Shown here one piece after another: positions 1 to 12,466 of a stretch of 64,000 nt of DNA. The stretch lies in contig JAGKQI010000052.1 of assembly GCA_018806915.1 (NCBI GenBank), positions 930,001 to 994,000 of the forward strand, in the 5' to 3' direction. Source of the DNA: Phytophthora colocasiae. Its lineage: Eukaryota > Oomycota > Peronosporomycetes > Peronosporales > Peronosporaceae. Each line of letters starts with the position of its first letter. The stretch's first letter is position 1. The notes beneath the pieces are model-generated. The model was not told the DNA's origin, searched no databases, and saw nothing but the letters and a program-made list of their open reading frames with translations. The position numbers were made by a program, and so were the translations under genes.

Positions 1-114
1 AAACCCGAGACGGACTGCGATGTGTACAACGAGACTGCGGTAGCGAATCCGCTGTGTGCGACGTTCACTTTGGCTACCGGTGAGTATCCCTTCGGGTCGT
101 TTGTGGCGGAGTAA
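1..114 (+). CDS. GH3 beta-glucosidase-type protein, C-terminal end (partial)
   Basis: The last 37 codons of a glycoside hydrolase family 3 protein, ending ...FGSFVAE and TAA at 112-114. They match exactly the end of the GH3 fragment at 17158-18290, which carries the recognisable GH3 C-terminal and fibronectin-III-like domains. Copy A presumably continues upstream as the full-length gene, and the chimeric fragment in copy B would be its duplicated tail. The catalytic domain cannot be seen from this window. Confidence 0.8.
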   Translation, partial: KPETDCDVYNETAVANPLCATFTLATGEYPFGSFVAE

Positions 115-792
115 GAATGACAATTGAGTCGTGATGCTATGAAAAATCAACAAGACTGTTGTGTGTTCTTGCTTTTTCGTCGTACCTACTCTAAATCCTC
201 CGCTGTTTGTTTTTGCTCTATCAAAACGCGTCATGTAAAAGCAGAGCTTTCTAATAACCAACCGGCTTCGTGGAAAGGTTCAAGGTTCCAGTGTGCTGGC
301 GCGTGCGTCGACACGCTACACGAAAGTATTCGACCAGTGTACTAATAATCGACAGATACATGTAAAAGCCACCAACATGTTTACAGTAATTGCATGGAGT
401 GAGTTTTTTTACAGCACGGGAGGATGGTAGCGTAACTTTATACATGTACCATGTACATGCAGCCTTGCTAGTTATCACTGATAACCTATCAGTATCCCTA
501 TGCTATGGTAGTTCTGTAGTAGATCTCTGGAAGCGACAAACACTTACAACTGTGTTTCATTTTATTTGAGCTACCGTGGTTTTGTCCTTGAATTTCAAAT
601 CTCTTTTCCAGATCATGGAGAAACATGGCGTGCTGGAAGCCTTGGTTCAAGACGAACAGAAGAAATTGTAGACTGCGGCTGGTGGCTATTATACCAGCTA
701 CAGTACATGTGCATGTGTGGTAAAGTTCCTTAGAAGCTTCCACTTTGCTTTTTGCCGTCCGTTCACCAGTCACAAGTCCCTCAATTGGCCCA
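115..792. other. Intergenic region, GH3 to AA17-1 (copy A)
   Basis: No convincing gene. The stretch is rich in palindromic words of the TACATGTA / GTACATG type (about 356, 439-462 and 700). The promoter-like motif of AA17-1 is at about 739-760. Confidence 0.6.
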
Positions 793-1596
793 ATGGTTCA
801 TTCGTTCGCGCTGACTTTCGCCGTTGCTTCAACTCTATCGAGCTTGGCACTGCTTGACTCTATGGCTGAAGCTCACCAGATTGTTTTGCTTCCGGAACCT
901 CAATGGACGACCAACGACAAGGACACCAAGTACAACCCGCTTGCTTTCCTCGAGAACCAAGGAGTTAAAACTCAGGAGGACTTTGCCTCCTGGCGTACGG
1001 AAAACAACTACAAATCCCTTCGTGACTTCATGGACAACGCCAAGTACACCGTCACAGACGGTGCCGACTTCTCTTGTGGGTTTACCGACCCGAAGGGTAC
1101 GCCGCAGCCCATTCCGGCCGGCAACGCCATGCGCTCCACTGGTACACACACGACGGTCCGTGTGAGGTGTGGCTTGATGACACGATGGTGCTGGACGGTG
1201 ACAACTGTCATGAGAAGTTCCCCGGTAAGGACTACACGGTGGACTACTCGTCTTGCAAGGGCACGTGCACGCTTCGCTGGTATTGGCTGGGTATCCGTTT
1301 CTTGAAGAACCAGTACTCGTGGCAAGTGTACAAGGAGTGCATTCCCCTGTCCGGATCGGGTGGAACGGATGCCGACACCACCTGCTGGGTCGGGAGAAAC
1401 GGAGTCAAGAACCTCGAATTCTGAATCGGGTACGACGACTCAGGCGACGCCAGCACCGGAGTCTCCGTCGACAAACAATCAGGAGACGTTGAACAATCCC
1501 GCTACGGAAGCACCGACGTGGGGGACCCCTTCTGCTAACTCTCCGCAAACCTGGGGTTCGCCTACGACGTGGGGACAGCGCAAGCTGCGAAAATAA
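793..1596 (+). pseudogene. AA17 LPMO-like secreted protein 1, copy A (two frameshifts)
   Basis: Same gene as the open copy at 18968-19774. The signal peptide, the expected mature N-terminal His (AEA|HQIVLLPEPQW) and the first two thirds of the domain are intact. A single T is missing at about 1142, in the Tyr codon just before the THDG motif that holds the likely second copper His. Two further bases are missing at about 1374, which restores the original frame for the Ser/Thr/Pro-rich tail ending at 1596. Read literally, the protein would end at 1305 without the copper site. Because copy B differs only by these small indels, either real decay or assembly error is possible. Confidence 0.8.
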
Positions 1597-1880
1597 ATGG
1601 AGGCGTGCTGCCAACCGAAAAAATTTGTTCGAGTGGACCTCGTTTAGCGTTAAACTGTCAATGTCACGTTCAAAGCACCAGTTACGTTTTACTCACAGTA
1701 TGCAGTAGACAGATTGGTTTTGCTCAACTCTGCCATTCGAGTTGATCAAGAATCTTTCTATACGAAAGTAAAAGCAAACCTAACTTAGTTGCGTAGGTTC
1801 TTCTGTTCCTTCTTGTCATCCGTCTTCTCGTCCTTCTTGTCCTCCGTCTTCTGGTCCTTTTGGTTCGATCCCTGCGTCGA

Positions 1881-2499
1881 TCACTGCGTCGATCCTGGCA
1901 TCGATCCCGGCGTCGGTCCCTGCGCTCCGCCCGAACCGGCCAAAGGGATACATGCCTTGTACACCTGCCACGAGTACGAGTTCTTCAGGAAGCGAACGCC
2001 CAGCCAGTACCAGCGAAGCGTGCACGTGCCCGTACAAGACGAGTAGTCCACCTTGTAGTCCTTTCCAGGGAACTTCTCGTGGCAGTTATCACCGTCCAAC
2101 ACCATCTTGTCGTCAATCCACACCTCACACGGACCGTCGTGCGTGTAACCCGTGGAGCGCATGGCGTTGCCGGCCGGAATGGGTTGCGGCGTTCCTTTAG
2201 GGTCAGTGAAGCCACATTCGAAGTCGGCACCGTCCGTGACTGTGTACTTAGCTCTGTCCATGAAGTCACGCAGAGTCTTGTAGCCGTTCTCATTACGCCA
2301 GGCAGTGAAGTCTTGCTGCGTCTTAAAAGCCCTGGTTCTCGAGGAAAGCAAGCGGGTTGTACTTGGTGTCCTTGTCGTTGGTCTTCCATTGAGGCTCCGG
2401 CAACAAAACAATCTGGTGGGCGTCAGCAGTGGGGGCCAAGAGGGCCATGCTTGACAAGGTCGAAGCGACGGCGAGCGTTGACACGAGAGAGGAAACCAT
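1881..2499 (-). pseudogene. AA17 LPMO-like secreted protein 2, copy A (one frameshift)
   Basis: Counterpart of the open gene at 20059-20676 on the minus strand, convergent with AA17-1. The start (MVSSLVSTLAVAS...) and the mature His after ADA are the same. Copy A has four A (2325-2328) where copy B has three. This shifts the frame after FLENQGF, about 57 residues into the protein, and removes the copper-site and C-terminal region. A one-base homopolymer difference is a classic assembly error as well as a real mutation. As in copy B, an in-frame Lys/Asp/Glu-rich extension follows the TGA, down to about 1785. Confidence 0.8.
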
Positions 2500-3844
2500 T
2501 GGAGAAGTCGGTTCTGGATGAGACGGCAGAAGCGAAAATGATGTACGCTGGGACAGCAACCACAAGCGATCGTAGGGTTGTCCATTCCTGGCGAGCTTTC
2601 CAAAGAAATGATGGTGAATTCCCGGTCCAGATCTGCTCTAAGCTTTGAAACCAGTACACTAGTAGTACATTTAGATGGTAGACACGAGCGAAGAATTACA
2701 TGTATACTGTATGGTGTGCAGATTCCAATATGTACTTGAAAATACATGTAGTACTTGACTCAATCAAGGCCTCAAGCTGCAACATTGATGCTGTACAGCA
2801 TATTTTGGCTGATCGTCTTTAGCAACAGCCGAAAATCCTCAAAAAATTTATGAGGATAGTTTCCGTAGAAGAAGAAGAACGCTACTAAGACAACTTGGTG
2901 TCTCGCTGCAAAACGACACATGGGTATGAGTCTATAATAAAAAGATGAAGTACCTACATGGAAATGAGTTCCATCTTGAAAAGAAGACAAATCTCGAACT
3001 GCTTCTTGATACACTGGATTCGAGAAGACAATACATATACACTGTACGTTAGCGTGTGTAACACTTCAAATCCAGTGACTCCAACCAGTGCTTGGGCGTA
3101 ATCTGAGCGTTGAATTGCATACACTGGCTGCATTCCATCGCTTCTTTTCACTCTGAACCGACACCTCCGTGTACAGTTGCAGTCGAATCTTGTCAAGACA
3201 ATGTTTTTGTCATGTGTGATGTTCGTAAGCAAGATACGGACAATACCGAGGTGTTCCCTTCTGGGCAGCGAGACTCTCGCTTCATGTTCAAAGCGTACGA
3301 GATGAATCGCCAGCGCAAGCTCTTCATCATCTGGTAGGTGACCTGGAGGTGTGCCTATGATCTGCTGTGTTCATTGCAGCATTCGTAGTGCCTTCTGGCA
3401 TCGTGGCGCTTGCATGAATTCACCTGCATGTACATCTAGTGTACCGGTACTGCAGAGCGTGCAAGTACATGGCTAATTACAAGTCTAAGTGTACTTCCAA
3501 GGGAAACGTTTCGATGCGATGTACCGCGGGTAAACTACATGTACGCAGCAGGACAACAAACTTTGTACATAACTCAGAGAAAAACAATAACACCGCAATT
3601 TTCCACATGCTTTCACAGAAGAAGGACCTACATGTAGTAAAAGGCCATGAACATTTGGCTCAAATGTCAGCACATCAGAATAACCCAGCTCGCGATCAAC
3701 ATCTAGCTAATCTCACTTTGGAATCTATGGAGAATCGAGGCGATCCCCACCGAGACATTCTGTCGATCCGGTTCGTAGCACCAGTCGCCGTGACCATTTC
3801 GCGTTTTGCCGTCCGCCCTTCCATTCCGACACATCTCGTTCCTG
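2500..3844. other. Divergent intergenic region between AA17-2 and AA17-3 (copy A)
   Basis: About 1.3 kb separating two divergently transcribed AA17 genes, so it should hold both promoters. I see no gene; the short open frames have no recognisable content. It carries many ACATGTA-type palindromic words (about 2699, 2741, 3425, 3536, 3629). The promoter-like motif of AA17-3 is at about 3794-3815. Confidence 0.6.
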
Positions 3845-3895
3845 ATGGTTTCTTCTCTCGTGTCAACCTTTGCCGTCGCTTCGACCTTGTCAAGT

Positions 3896-3908
3896 CTTGC
3901 GCTCCTAG
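3896..3908 (+). repeat. LINE target-site duplication, left
   Basis: CTTGCGCTCCTAG, repeated exactly at 12641-12653 on the other side of the LINE. Copy B has it once (about 22072-22085), which is the empty site. One more T upstream also matches but may belong to the tail. Confidence 0.93.
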
Positions 3909-4036
3909 ACTCCGAGATTTGCCGCGTAGTGCACAGAGCGTACAGGAGTCGGGGAGAGAAGGTCACAGGAACGACTGGCTCCCAACGTACGGGGAGGAAA
4001 AACACTAGAAGTTTGTATTGGGACGGGGGGGGAAAC

Positions 4037-5639
4037 ATGGATGTCAACATGGAGGAACGAGCCCGCACGGAAGCGGCAGGGTATGGCGAAGACCGACCCA
4101 TAAGCAACACCGGAAAACGATCAAGGCTGACACAGGATGAAGACGAGGGGAAAAGCGAGGCAATCGATGGAGCCAACGTGCGTGAAGGGGAATCAGCGCT
4201 GCAACCAGAACTGAACGAAGACAAGTGGAGACGGCTGGAAGAGGGGCTGGGGCGCACGAAGTTCCAGCTCACATTCAGCATGGACGAACAATCCGTGGTG
4301 GTGGACCAATTCTACTGGAGCATCCGTGACTTCTCACACGACATCTTAGAAACTTGCAAGGACGCCGGGGTGAGCTTCGAAAGCGGTGAACTGCATCTGA
4401 TAGGAACAGAGCGACCTTTTCTCGTGGGTCGACCGCAGACCAAGGACCGTAAGCTATGGTGCTTTCTGAAGAACGGATACATCAAAGTTCGTGGCGTCAT
4501 GATCTGGATGCAGCCCACGTTCACCGGAAGAAGCGTCTCGAACACGAGCCCTAGTTGAGCTGGAGTATCAAAACACGAACGAAGTTCAGCCCTCTCAATT
4601 GCGCGCAATGGTGCAAGAGTGGGGGGCCAGCGATGTTCTCGTCGTCTCGCATGCGTACCACATGGGCCGGAATGTGAAATGGCCAGTGATGATGTGCTTG
4701 AGAAGCGTCGCGAGGACCACTCCAGATCTAGTGTTCGCCTTTCGACTGTTCTTCCCGTCTGAAGATGAAGCTAATCAGGTGTATGCACAGTATCTACTGT
4801 CGAAAAAGCAACAGGGGCGAAAGCAAAGTAGCCCAACCGCTACAGTAGCGCTGAAGCCGGTCGCTAACGTAGAATGGGATCGGAGCAGAAAGCGGATGTA
4901 CCGACCAACGGACTTCGAACGACAACGATTAGACGAATCACGAGTCCTGTGCTTTGGCATCACGATGGATATCAGCGCACAGGACATTGAGCAGGCGTTG
5001 GAAGACCGTGAGATGGGCAAAACGGTGGTAGAGATCCGAGGAGCAAGGCGTAACTGGGCGATGATCGAAATGCGTTCGCGCACCCACGTGAAGGAGCTTA
5101 TCGAAAAGTACGGTCCGGAGGCGCCAGAAGACATTCGCATTGGAAACATCGCGCTCAAATTCAGAGAACCGGATAACGATCGCCAACCGAGATGCTACAA
5201 GTGCAAGAAACACGGCCACTTTCGCAACCAATGCCCCGGCGTAGACGGTGTCGCGAACGGAAGCACAATGACAACACTCCCGAGAGGGCAACTGGACGCG
5301 GGGGGCAAGAACCCCCTTGTAGAAGTCACGCATGGGAATACGGACGCAATGAGAGTGGTCGAAGAGATGATCTCAAACATGGTGACGGAAAAAACACGCC
5401 AACTGGAGGATCAAGTAGTCCAAGTAAGCACCGGTGTAGTGGCACTCAATCAGCGCCTCGCGGAATCAGATGCCCGCCAACGTCGTACTGAAGAGAAAAT
5501 GGACGGTGTCATGTCAATGCTAAACGAGCGATGGGGGACGATGCAGGCATCTATGGACCAAATCCTGCAGATTATCCAGCCAACGCAAGCATCAAGAGCA
5601 TCACCGGATTTTCGCAACGGGGGTCAACCGCGCCAATAG
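4037..5639 (+). pseudogene. LINE ORF1, gag-like nucleic-acid-binding protein (one frameshift)
   Basis: Likely start MDVNMEERAR at 4037. The first part runs to a stop at 4558 and the rest continues in another frame to 5639, so one frameshift lies at about 4530. The C-terminal half has a CCHC zinc knuckle (CYKCKKHGHFRNQCPG, about 5192-5239), followed by a stretch with coiled-coil character (EDQVVQVSTGVVALNQRLAE). In LINEs this protein packages the RNA with ORF2. ORF1 overlaps the ORF2 frame by about 110 bp. Confidence 0.85.
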
Positions 5640-8600
5640 GCTGCACCCCCAAACAAAGAACCGGCAGAATAACGCTATGGTTTTTCTGGTTAGTTGTACT
5701 CTGCATGATAACCCTAGTTAAAAATGCTGATGCACTGGAGGACGAAAGAGGTGTGATCAACATGGCATGTAGAACTACTGAGCAGACAACACCGGAGCGC
5801 TGGGAAGACGATCGCGTGGCTCTCGAGGAAGACGGAGGAGGGTTGGAGTCTGATAGTTCGGTGATGGAGGACAGGTGTGCCATGGGTCTCACGAGACCAC
5901 GACAAAAACAACGCCGTAGAAAGCGAAGACCATGGAACCCAACCAAACATCGTTTATCTAGAAGAGGAGAACCCGGCCAAAGCAACGTGATGAGAGCAAT
6001 TCTAGCGAGAGAGCACTATTCTGGCGATTACATTGGCGAAGAAGGAATATCAGAGGAACGACAAAAAACAATCATCCGGATTAGCACCTGCAACATCAAC
6101 AAAAACATTGGTGAGAAACTAGATGAAGAAGTAGCCGAGTGGTTCGTTGCTCATAACCAAGACATACTGGTTGTCAGCGACCCTGGACTCAGCGGGCAGC
6201 GCGTGGAGCAAATCTGGCTTAGCAACATTGAGGACGAGACTAGAAACCCCAGTCTCATCATGGTCGGATCGAAACGAATCGCATTGGTAATGAACAAAGA
6301 ACGATGGGAGAACCGGATAGATAAGAGCAGTATTCAATACTCTCCGACAGGACGGTCCGTAAAACTCCAACTGAGACTCCAACGGCACAGGCGCCTATGG
6401 ATAATTGGTACGTACGTGCACCATCAGCCAGAGAACTTTAGGGAAGAGGTCGAAGCAGAGTGGCAGTGGATCGGTGACCAAGCAGAGCGCGCAAGAGACG
6501 ACAATGCCATCGTAACAGTATGCGGAGACTTCAACACATACAGCAACGAAGAACTTGATCGTGACAGCGCACACCAACGCTCACGTCGTGGACAAAAGCT
6601 CGGTCAGGATTTCGGTATGTGGATGGAGAAACACGGATTGGTGTCAACGTTTAGGCTCAGACACCCAGAAACCCCGCGGTTCACGTACGAAAGGAATGGC
6701 ACTCGGTCAACGTTAGACGACGTGTTAATATCGAGAGAGCACAGCGCTACTGTCACATGCAGCGGCATTTGGCTAAATAGTATCACGACCAGTGATCATG
6801 TCGGCGTTCCCTTTGCAGCACTCAGCTTTACACGTGCCGATGCAGTCCCGTTCACAGTCGAAAACGTTAATCCAATCAAAGTGGTGAATACTAGAGAAAA
6901 GACTGAGGATGACATGAAGGCGTTCAACGAACACACAGCAAGGCTGTTACGGGAAGGAAAACTGCGCTTGATTGCCGACGTGGACGACAGTGAGGGAAGT
7001 GATGGCAAACTGGCATGGTTGGAGCGTGCAATCGAAAATGTGTACGACGTGATGTACAACAGCTCGAAAGAACTGTGGGGGGAAACGAGTCAAAGTAAAA
7101 GAAGGCTAGCACGAGCGGTATGCATTAGTCGGAGCCGTCGCTGTACGGCGCAGTTAAAGATGCTGGAAGCTCTAACCAAGCAAGGAGCAGCAGATGACGA
7201 CGTCGACCAGGGGATCCAAGCGATTATGTGGCCTAAGTGGGTCAAGCACCCTGATGACCTACTCCCAGGCTGTGCTCATGCCGATAAAACACGGGAACTT
7301 GAAAAAATTATCTCGCGACCACCCTCACTTCCAAGTCCGGCGTACCGACGGGTGTGGATCAACCGTGTGGCGAAGCTGTGGAAGAAAGTAATGAAAATTA
7401 GGAGAAACTGGCGGCAAACAATGCGGCGCAAAGCGCAGAAGGAAAAACGACAGCAGTGGTTCCTCGGAAATAACATAAGGAAGTTCATCGACTTGACACT
7501 TGGCGCACGTCAACCCCCAGTAACAATCCGCAGTGCGATCCAAACGGAGCCGGGGGGTCGACGGCTATACACGGAGACGAAAGAAGAAGTGCAGACAGAA
7601 CTAAAAAAGCTGCTTGACAACTGGGTACCACCGGCGGAACGCACTAAACGACCCGAGCACCTGGACTCCTGGACCGACGAAGACGAGGAACTCCTGCCGC
7701 AATTTGTCAAAGACTGGATCATTCCCGACATTAAACATGGCGAAAAACCCGCCGAATTCGGGAGGCGCAACAAAACGCGGTGGGAGGACTACGAGTACAC
7801 GGCCACCATGCAACATGAAATCGACAAGAAGTTAAAAAAGCACGTGGCACCGGGGTATGGCGGAATATCGCAAGAGATGTGGGTTGCAGCGCCGCAAGAA
7901 ATCCGCAAACGGGAGCGACGAATTATTTCGTTGATTCTTAACATTGGAAAAGCCCCGGCAATCTTGAGGCGTAAACAAATGATTTTCCTGCCTAAGAAAG
8001 CGAGAACAGACCCCACACTAGACAACAGTAAGGGGCTACCACCCTGGAGACCAATCACGGTGCAATCTTCGCTGGCGAACAGGCTATTCCTGGTCGTGAA
8101 GCTTTATGTCGAAGCCGGTATTTTCAACCAGCCTTTGCAGCATGGTTTTCAGAAGGAGAAAACAGTTCAAGATGCCGCACTTCTGACATCACTACTCGTT
8201 GATCGAGCAGCAATGCATCAAGAGCCACTCTACCTTGTGTCGAAGGACTGTCTCAAGTGCTACGATAGAATTCCAAGCTGGGTCATGGAATATATCTACT
8301 ACCGACTGGGTGTTCCGGATACTCCTCGCAGACTTATGATCGACTTGCTCGGACCGGGTGAGATTGATGTCAGGACAGCGTTCGGTTGGCTATCTACAGG
8401 AGCAAGGGAATTTGGAATAGGACAAGGATCAGTCTTGGCCATTCTCCACATTGGCTGCTACATGGATCTTCTCCAAGAGCACCTAGCAACTTGCCGGGAC
8501 CCAGTCAAAAGTAGGCACAACCAAACAGGCTCGGGAATTGACGTGGCTAGCACGATGTTTGTAGACGACCAACTGGATATATCGACAACTATCGAGGGAC

Positions 8601-11600
8601 TCCACGAGCGAGCTGCGGTAACCAACACATTTACTGGCAAAACCGGCACGGGCGGGGTTTTGGAGCGGAAAAATCATTTATGATGTACGTCCACACGGAC
8701 AAAGACATCCGGCCGGTGCAGCTAAATGACGGACTAGGGGTGCCACAACCCGTGCAAGTGGTAGCACCGACCGAGGGATTTCGTCATCTTGGTATACAAC
8801 AGGGCGGCGAGGAGCTCTGGTCCGACACGATACACGGGACCTGGGAAAAGATCGAGAGCGAAGCGAGAAAACTAAGCAAAACCGAGCTAACACTCGGTGA
8901 ACTGCAGTACGTGGTAAATCGTATCTGGATCCCTCGGTTTCGATACAGGATGGTGCTCTGTGGAGCTGTGAAAATAGCGGAACAAGTTGACAAATTTATT
9001 CGGCAAGTCGCCCGTAACGTCTTACACCTGCCTTTTGCACTGCCAGTAAGGGTGTTCTATGACGAGCTTAACGGGCTTGGGCTTAAACGCTGCGAGGACG
9101 ATGCAAATGTAGAGCGACTGACGACAGCGCTCCGGGTGCTCAACGACCCAAAGCTGCCGGTGTATCACTTCCTAGTGGAGCAGCTAGAGGATTATCAGCG
9201 CAGAGCCGGCCTAACGGATATCCCGTTGAACAACCCAGTTTCACCGCCAGCACAAGCACAGTCATGGATTGCACACGATCCGATTCGCAGCAAAAAGGTC
9301 CCCGCCATTGGAACTGTCGGTACTGTGGAAGAAGCCGGACGGAACAGCTGCAAAGCGCTCGAACGACCGACCTCTCTTGGCCGCCACACCACAAGACCTC
9401 CGAGCCACTCTAATATCTGTCAACTGGATCTCAAAAGGGAAACTCCGCTACGTCGGAGACATATGCACAGTATCTGGTACTGCACTGATTACGAAAGCTA
9501 CGCTTCTGGATCGCGAGAGGCGGACACCAGGACAACGGAACCAGATCGACCGTCTGTACCAAGCGTGGAGCGAGGCGCTAGTCAACAGTACCACAGGGAA
9601 GTTATGGTCACCGGTGGGGATGGTGGCGGTAGACCCACGACAAGTACCGTTCCTTGAGCGCATCGGAATGGGTCAGTGGATTCTCGCCTGCCAACTCGAG
9701 ACGGACGGTGACACACCCCAACTGAAGACATACGAAATTGGATACCGGTTAGATCTACGGTCAAAGACGCATCGGTTTGGGAAGCTCATACCCATTCTGT
9801 GGTGGTACGAACGTCCACGCGGTAGTGACGTCTGGTACGAACGCAAGCCCGCGACGGTATCGTTTGAGTTCGAGGCTGTCTGTGTCCCTATTCAGCCTGC
9901 GTATTTGCCGCAAGGCAGGAGATCCAGGCAGCGAGTGATCGTATGGACCGATACTATCGTAGAAGGAACTCGGGGACTAAACGATAAGATCATACTACGT
10001 GAGGCGGTCGCGCGTAGCAGGATGCGCTACGAAGCTGTACTTGATGGAGGCGAGACACCCGTGGACCGCACGTCCTGTACAGAATGCGGCCGGTACAGAG
10101 GAGTTGAGTGGTGTGAAAGATGCGGGAAATGGCACCACCAGAATTGCATCGGACTACAATGCGATGACGCACCCGTAAGTGAATCTGCCAGAGAAGTCAA
10201 CCGCCGCCAAGCGTTTTTCCGCTTGGAACGTGACGAACGCGATCCGACCCAAGTGGTTCATCCAGCAGGGGATGGCAGTGTTATGGAGGCAAACACCGTC
10301 CACGCCACAGGGGGGTGGGCTTGCCAGACATCGAGAGGGAGCATGTTCACTGGGCAATTGCAAGTGCACCGCGACGACATCACATCCACCCGATGTGAGC
10401 TGCATGCTCTCATCGCCGGGTTAGTGAGCAGTGACGACCGCGGCGTACAAATATGCGATAATCAAAGTGCCATCGCTGTCTTCCAACAGGCAAGGCGGGC
10501 AAAGTCGGCAGGACGGGCTCACATCCCGTACAGAAATCCCCATCGCATCGAGTTACGTACCCTCATAAAACACATGAGGGCGGACGGATCAATGAATGTC
10601 ATATGGGTTCGATCGCACCAAGAACATACGGTTACGAACAACGCAACGCTGCGAGATCATCGAAATGCGCTCGCCCAAGTCGACGACGCAGCGAAGAACA
10701 GCCACACGGCAGTCCTCGAGTCGTCGTATGGAGGCTGGCTGGAGCTGGACGAATGGATGGTTATCGATCTTGAGGGACGGCCAGTAATGGGGAGCACGGT
10801 AGGCCATCTTACCAAACGTATAAAGCAGGAACACCGAAAGGAACATCTCCGGCATCAAGAGAGTAAACCGGATGCCAGACATGTGCTGACGACGGATGAA
10901 ATCCCCATGGTCGGCCCTTGCAACTGGGATCCAGCTATGAGCCGCTTCTATTGGCGGGCGCGTAATAACGTGCTACACACGCAAGAGATCAAACACCGAT
11001 ACGATGTGCGGTGGACCAGTGATTGCCCTCTCTGCGACAATACTATTGACTCCCAGGATCACCGGTTTGGGCTCGCAGACCAAGATTGTGTTTTGGTGAT
11101 AGAGCTGACTGACATGCTGCGTCAGCTATATCAAGAACTCGAACGTGCTCTCTGGCTACCCGATCAAGCACTACTATTACCGGCAGTGATGCACAATGCA
11201 GCTGAACGGACACAGCTGCCGACACGTCCAATGTGGCTGGACCAGGGCCCTAAACGGATGCTATGGAGCGGCATGGTCCGCCTGGAAGCGGGGCTGTGGG
11301 TCAACGCGCTGTGGTTGGGAATGGTTGTGCGATATCCGGGATATGGACGAAAAACGGGCAATCACGCAGGCGATACGACACGAGCACGGGCTCCATCGAT
11401 ACGCCCCAGCCGGGCGAATAATTCCTCTTTATCTACACGACGTACCAAGAAGTGTGCACGAGCATGTTGGACTATTCCGAGGTAGTTTAGCCGTGTGGAC
11501 ACCTGGGTGGGCTGTGGCAATTCTCGAGCCGGCGGTAAACATACCACGGCTTCAGCAACAAGGTGTGCAGACCGTCGAAGTATGGTGGGTGGATGACATT

Positions 11601-12466
11601 TTTGATCCACGGTCGAGCTGTTGGTGGCTCGACTTCCGCACCCTCGTTACCGACCAACGCTCACATAGCGTGAGTCAAACATACTGGATCGCAACGTACG
11701 AGGGTCTCAGGACACGCTGCCGTAAACAACCTAGGGGACAGTGGATCATCAACATCCCCAGCGGCTCGCTCAAGATGAGAACCGACGCTTCGGTTTACCA
11801 AAGTGAGAGAGAACACCAATACAGGCGCATCTACGCCTACAATCCCCAGCCAATACTCATTGGTGCGTTGACAACGGTGTGCGACCCCAAGACACTCTCC
11901 GGCGAGCGGCCCCAATGTGGACTCGGACGCTACAGCAACACTACTCATTATCATGGATGGCTACATCCTGGTCAGTCCCGGTGTCTCGAATGTGGCAGCA
12001 CCCTATCTTCGAATGGTCTACACCCTCGCAGGAGGTCCCTGACAGTACCATACCGCATTGGTGGTCGACGGTGCGATCCCAGCTCGACCGGGTCGGTGTA
12101 ACTATCTACAATGAGCCGGCGGGCTGGCGCAGGTTCCCGACGATGACATCAACAAGTAAAGCTTGGGCTGAGGCAATCTCGTACACCGGACAGGGTGCTC
12201 AGACATTGCATCAGCGGCTGTTCACCCGACTTTGGGAAGTACTGCGTGCATACTGGAATACATCCTGTACAAAACAAGCCCGTGCGTTCGAGGAGAGGAA
12301 CATGGAACAACTTCGCGACGACGTCAACGCAGGGATCACAAATCGCCGAATTCAATGGGCTACAAAGCCAGGAAAGAAAATCACCAAGGCGCTGGCAAAG
12401 AGTCACGAGAAGCTTCGAAAACGAGGCTCCGCGTGGCACAACGACCGCGCTCGCAACACAGGTTAA
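5531..12466 (+). pseudogene. LINE ORF2 polyprotein: EEP endonuclease, RT, PHD-like finger, RNase H (frameshifted)
   Basis: Open 5531-8683, then continued in other frames with breaks near 8660, 9350, 11340 and 11915. The EEP nuclease (about 6076-6830) shows STCNIN, GDFNTY, STLDDVLIS and TSDHVG. The RT (about 7860-8640) shows LPPWRPITVQSS, SKDCLKCYDRIP, GIGQGSV and MFVDDQ (catalytic FVDD). A Cys/His-rich finger (about 10075-10155: CTEC...WCERCGKWHHQNC) precedes RNase H (about 10270-10710: GDGS, CELHAL, CDNQSA, VRSHQEH, QVDDAAKN). The roughly 375 residues after RNase H match nothing I know. The order resembles RNase-H-bearing LINE clades, but I do not assign a clade. Confidence 0.9.

Noticed and set aside
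835..1325. Minus-strand and second plus-strand frames overlapping AA17-1
   Set aside because: Shadows of the real coding frame, with no motifs of their own.
1860..2648. Long plus-strand open frame (262 codons) across AA17-2 of copy A, and its twin at 20038-20631
   Set aside because: It is antisense to a recognisable secreted protein gene; the Arg-rich content is what the complement of that gene yields.
3439..4008. 189-codon ORF upstream of AA17-3 in copy A
   Set aside because: It runs through intergenic DNA and the AA17-3 start in the wrong frame, then into the LINE; the shorter copy B version ends differently.
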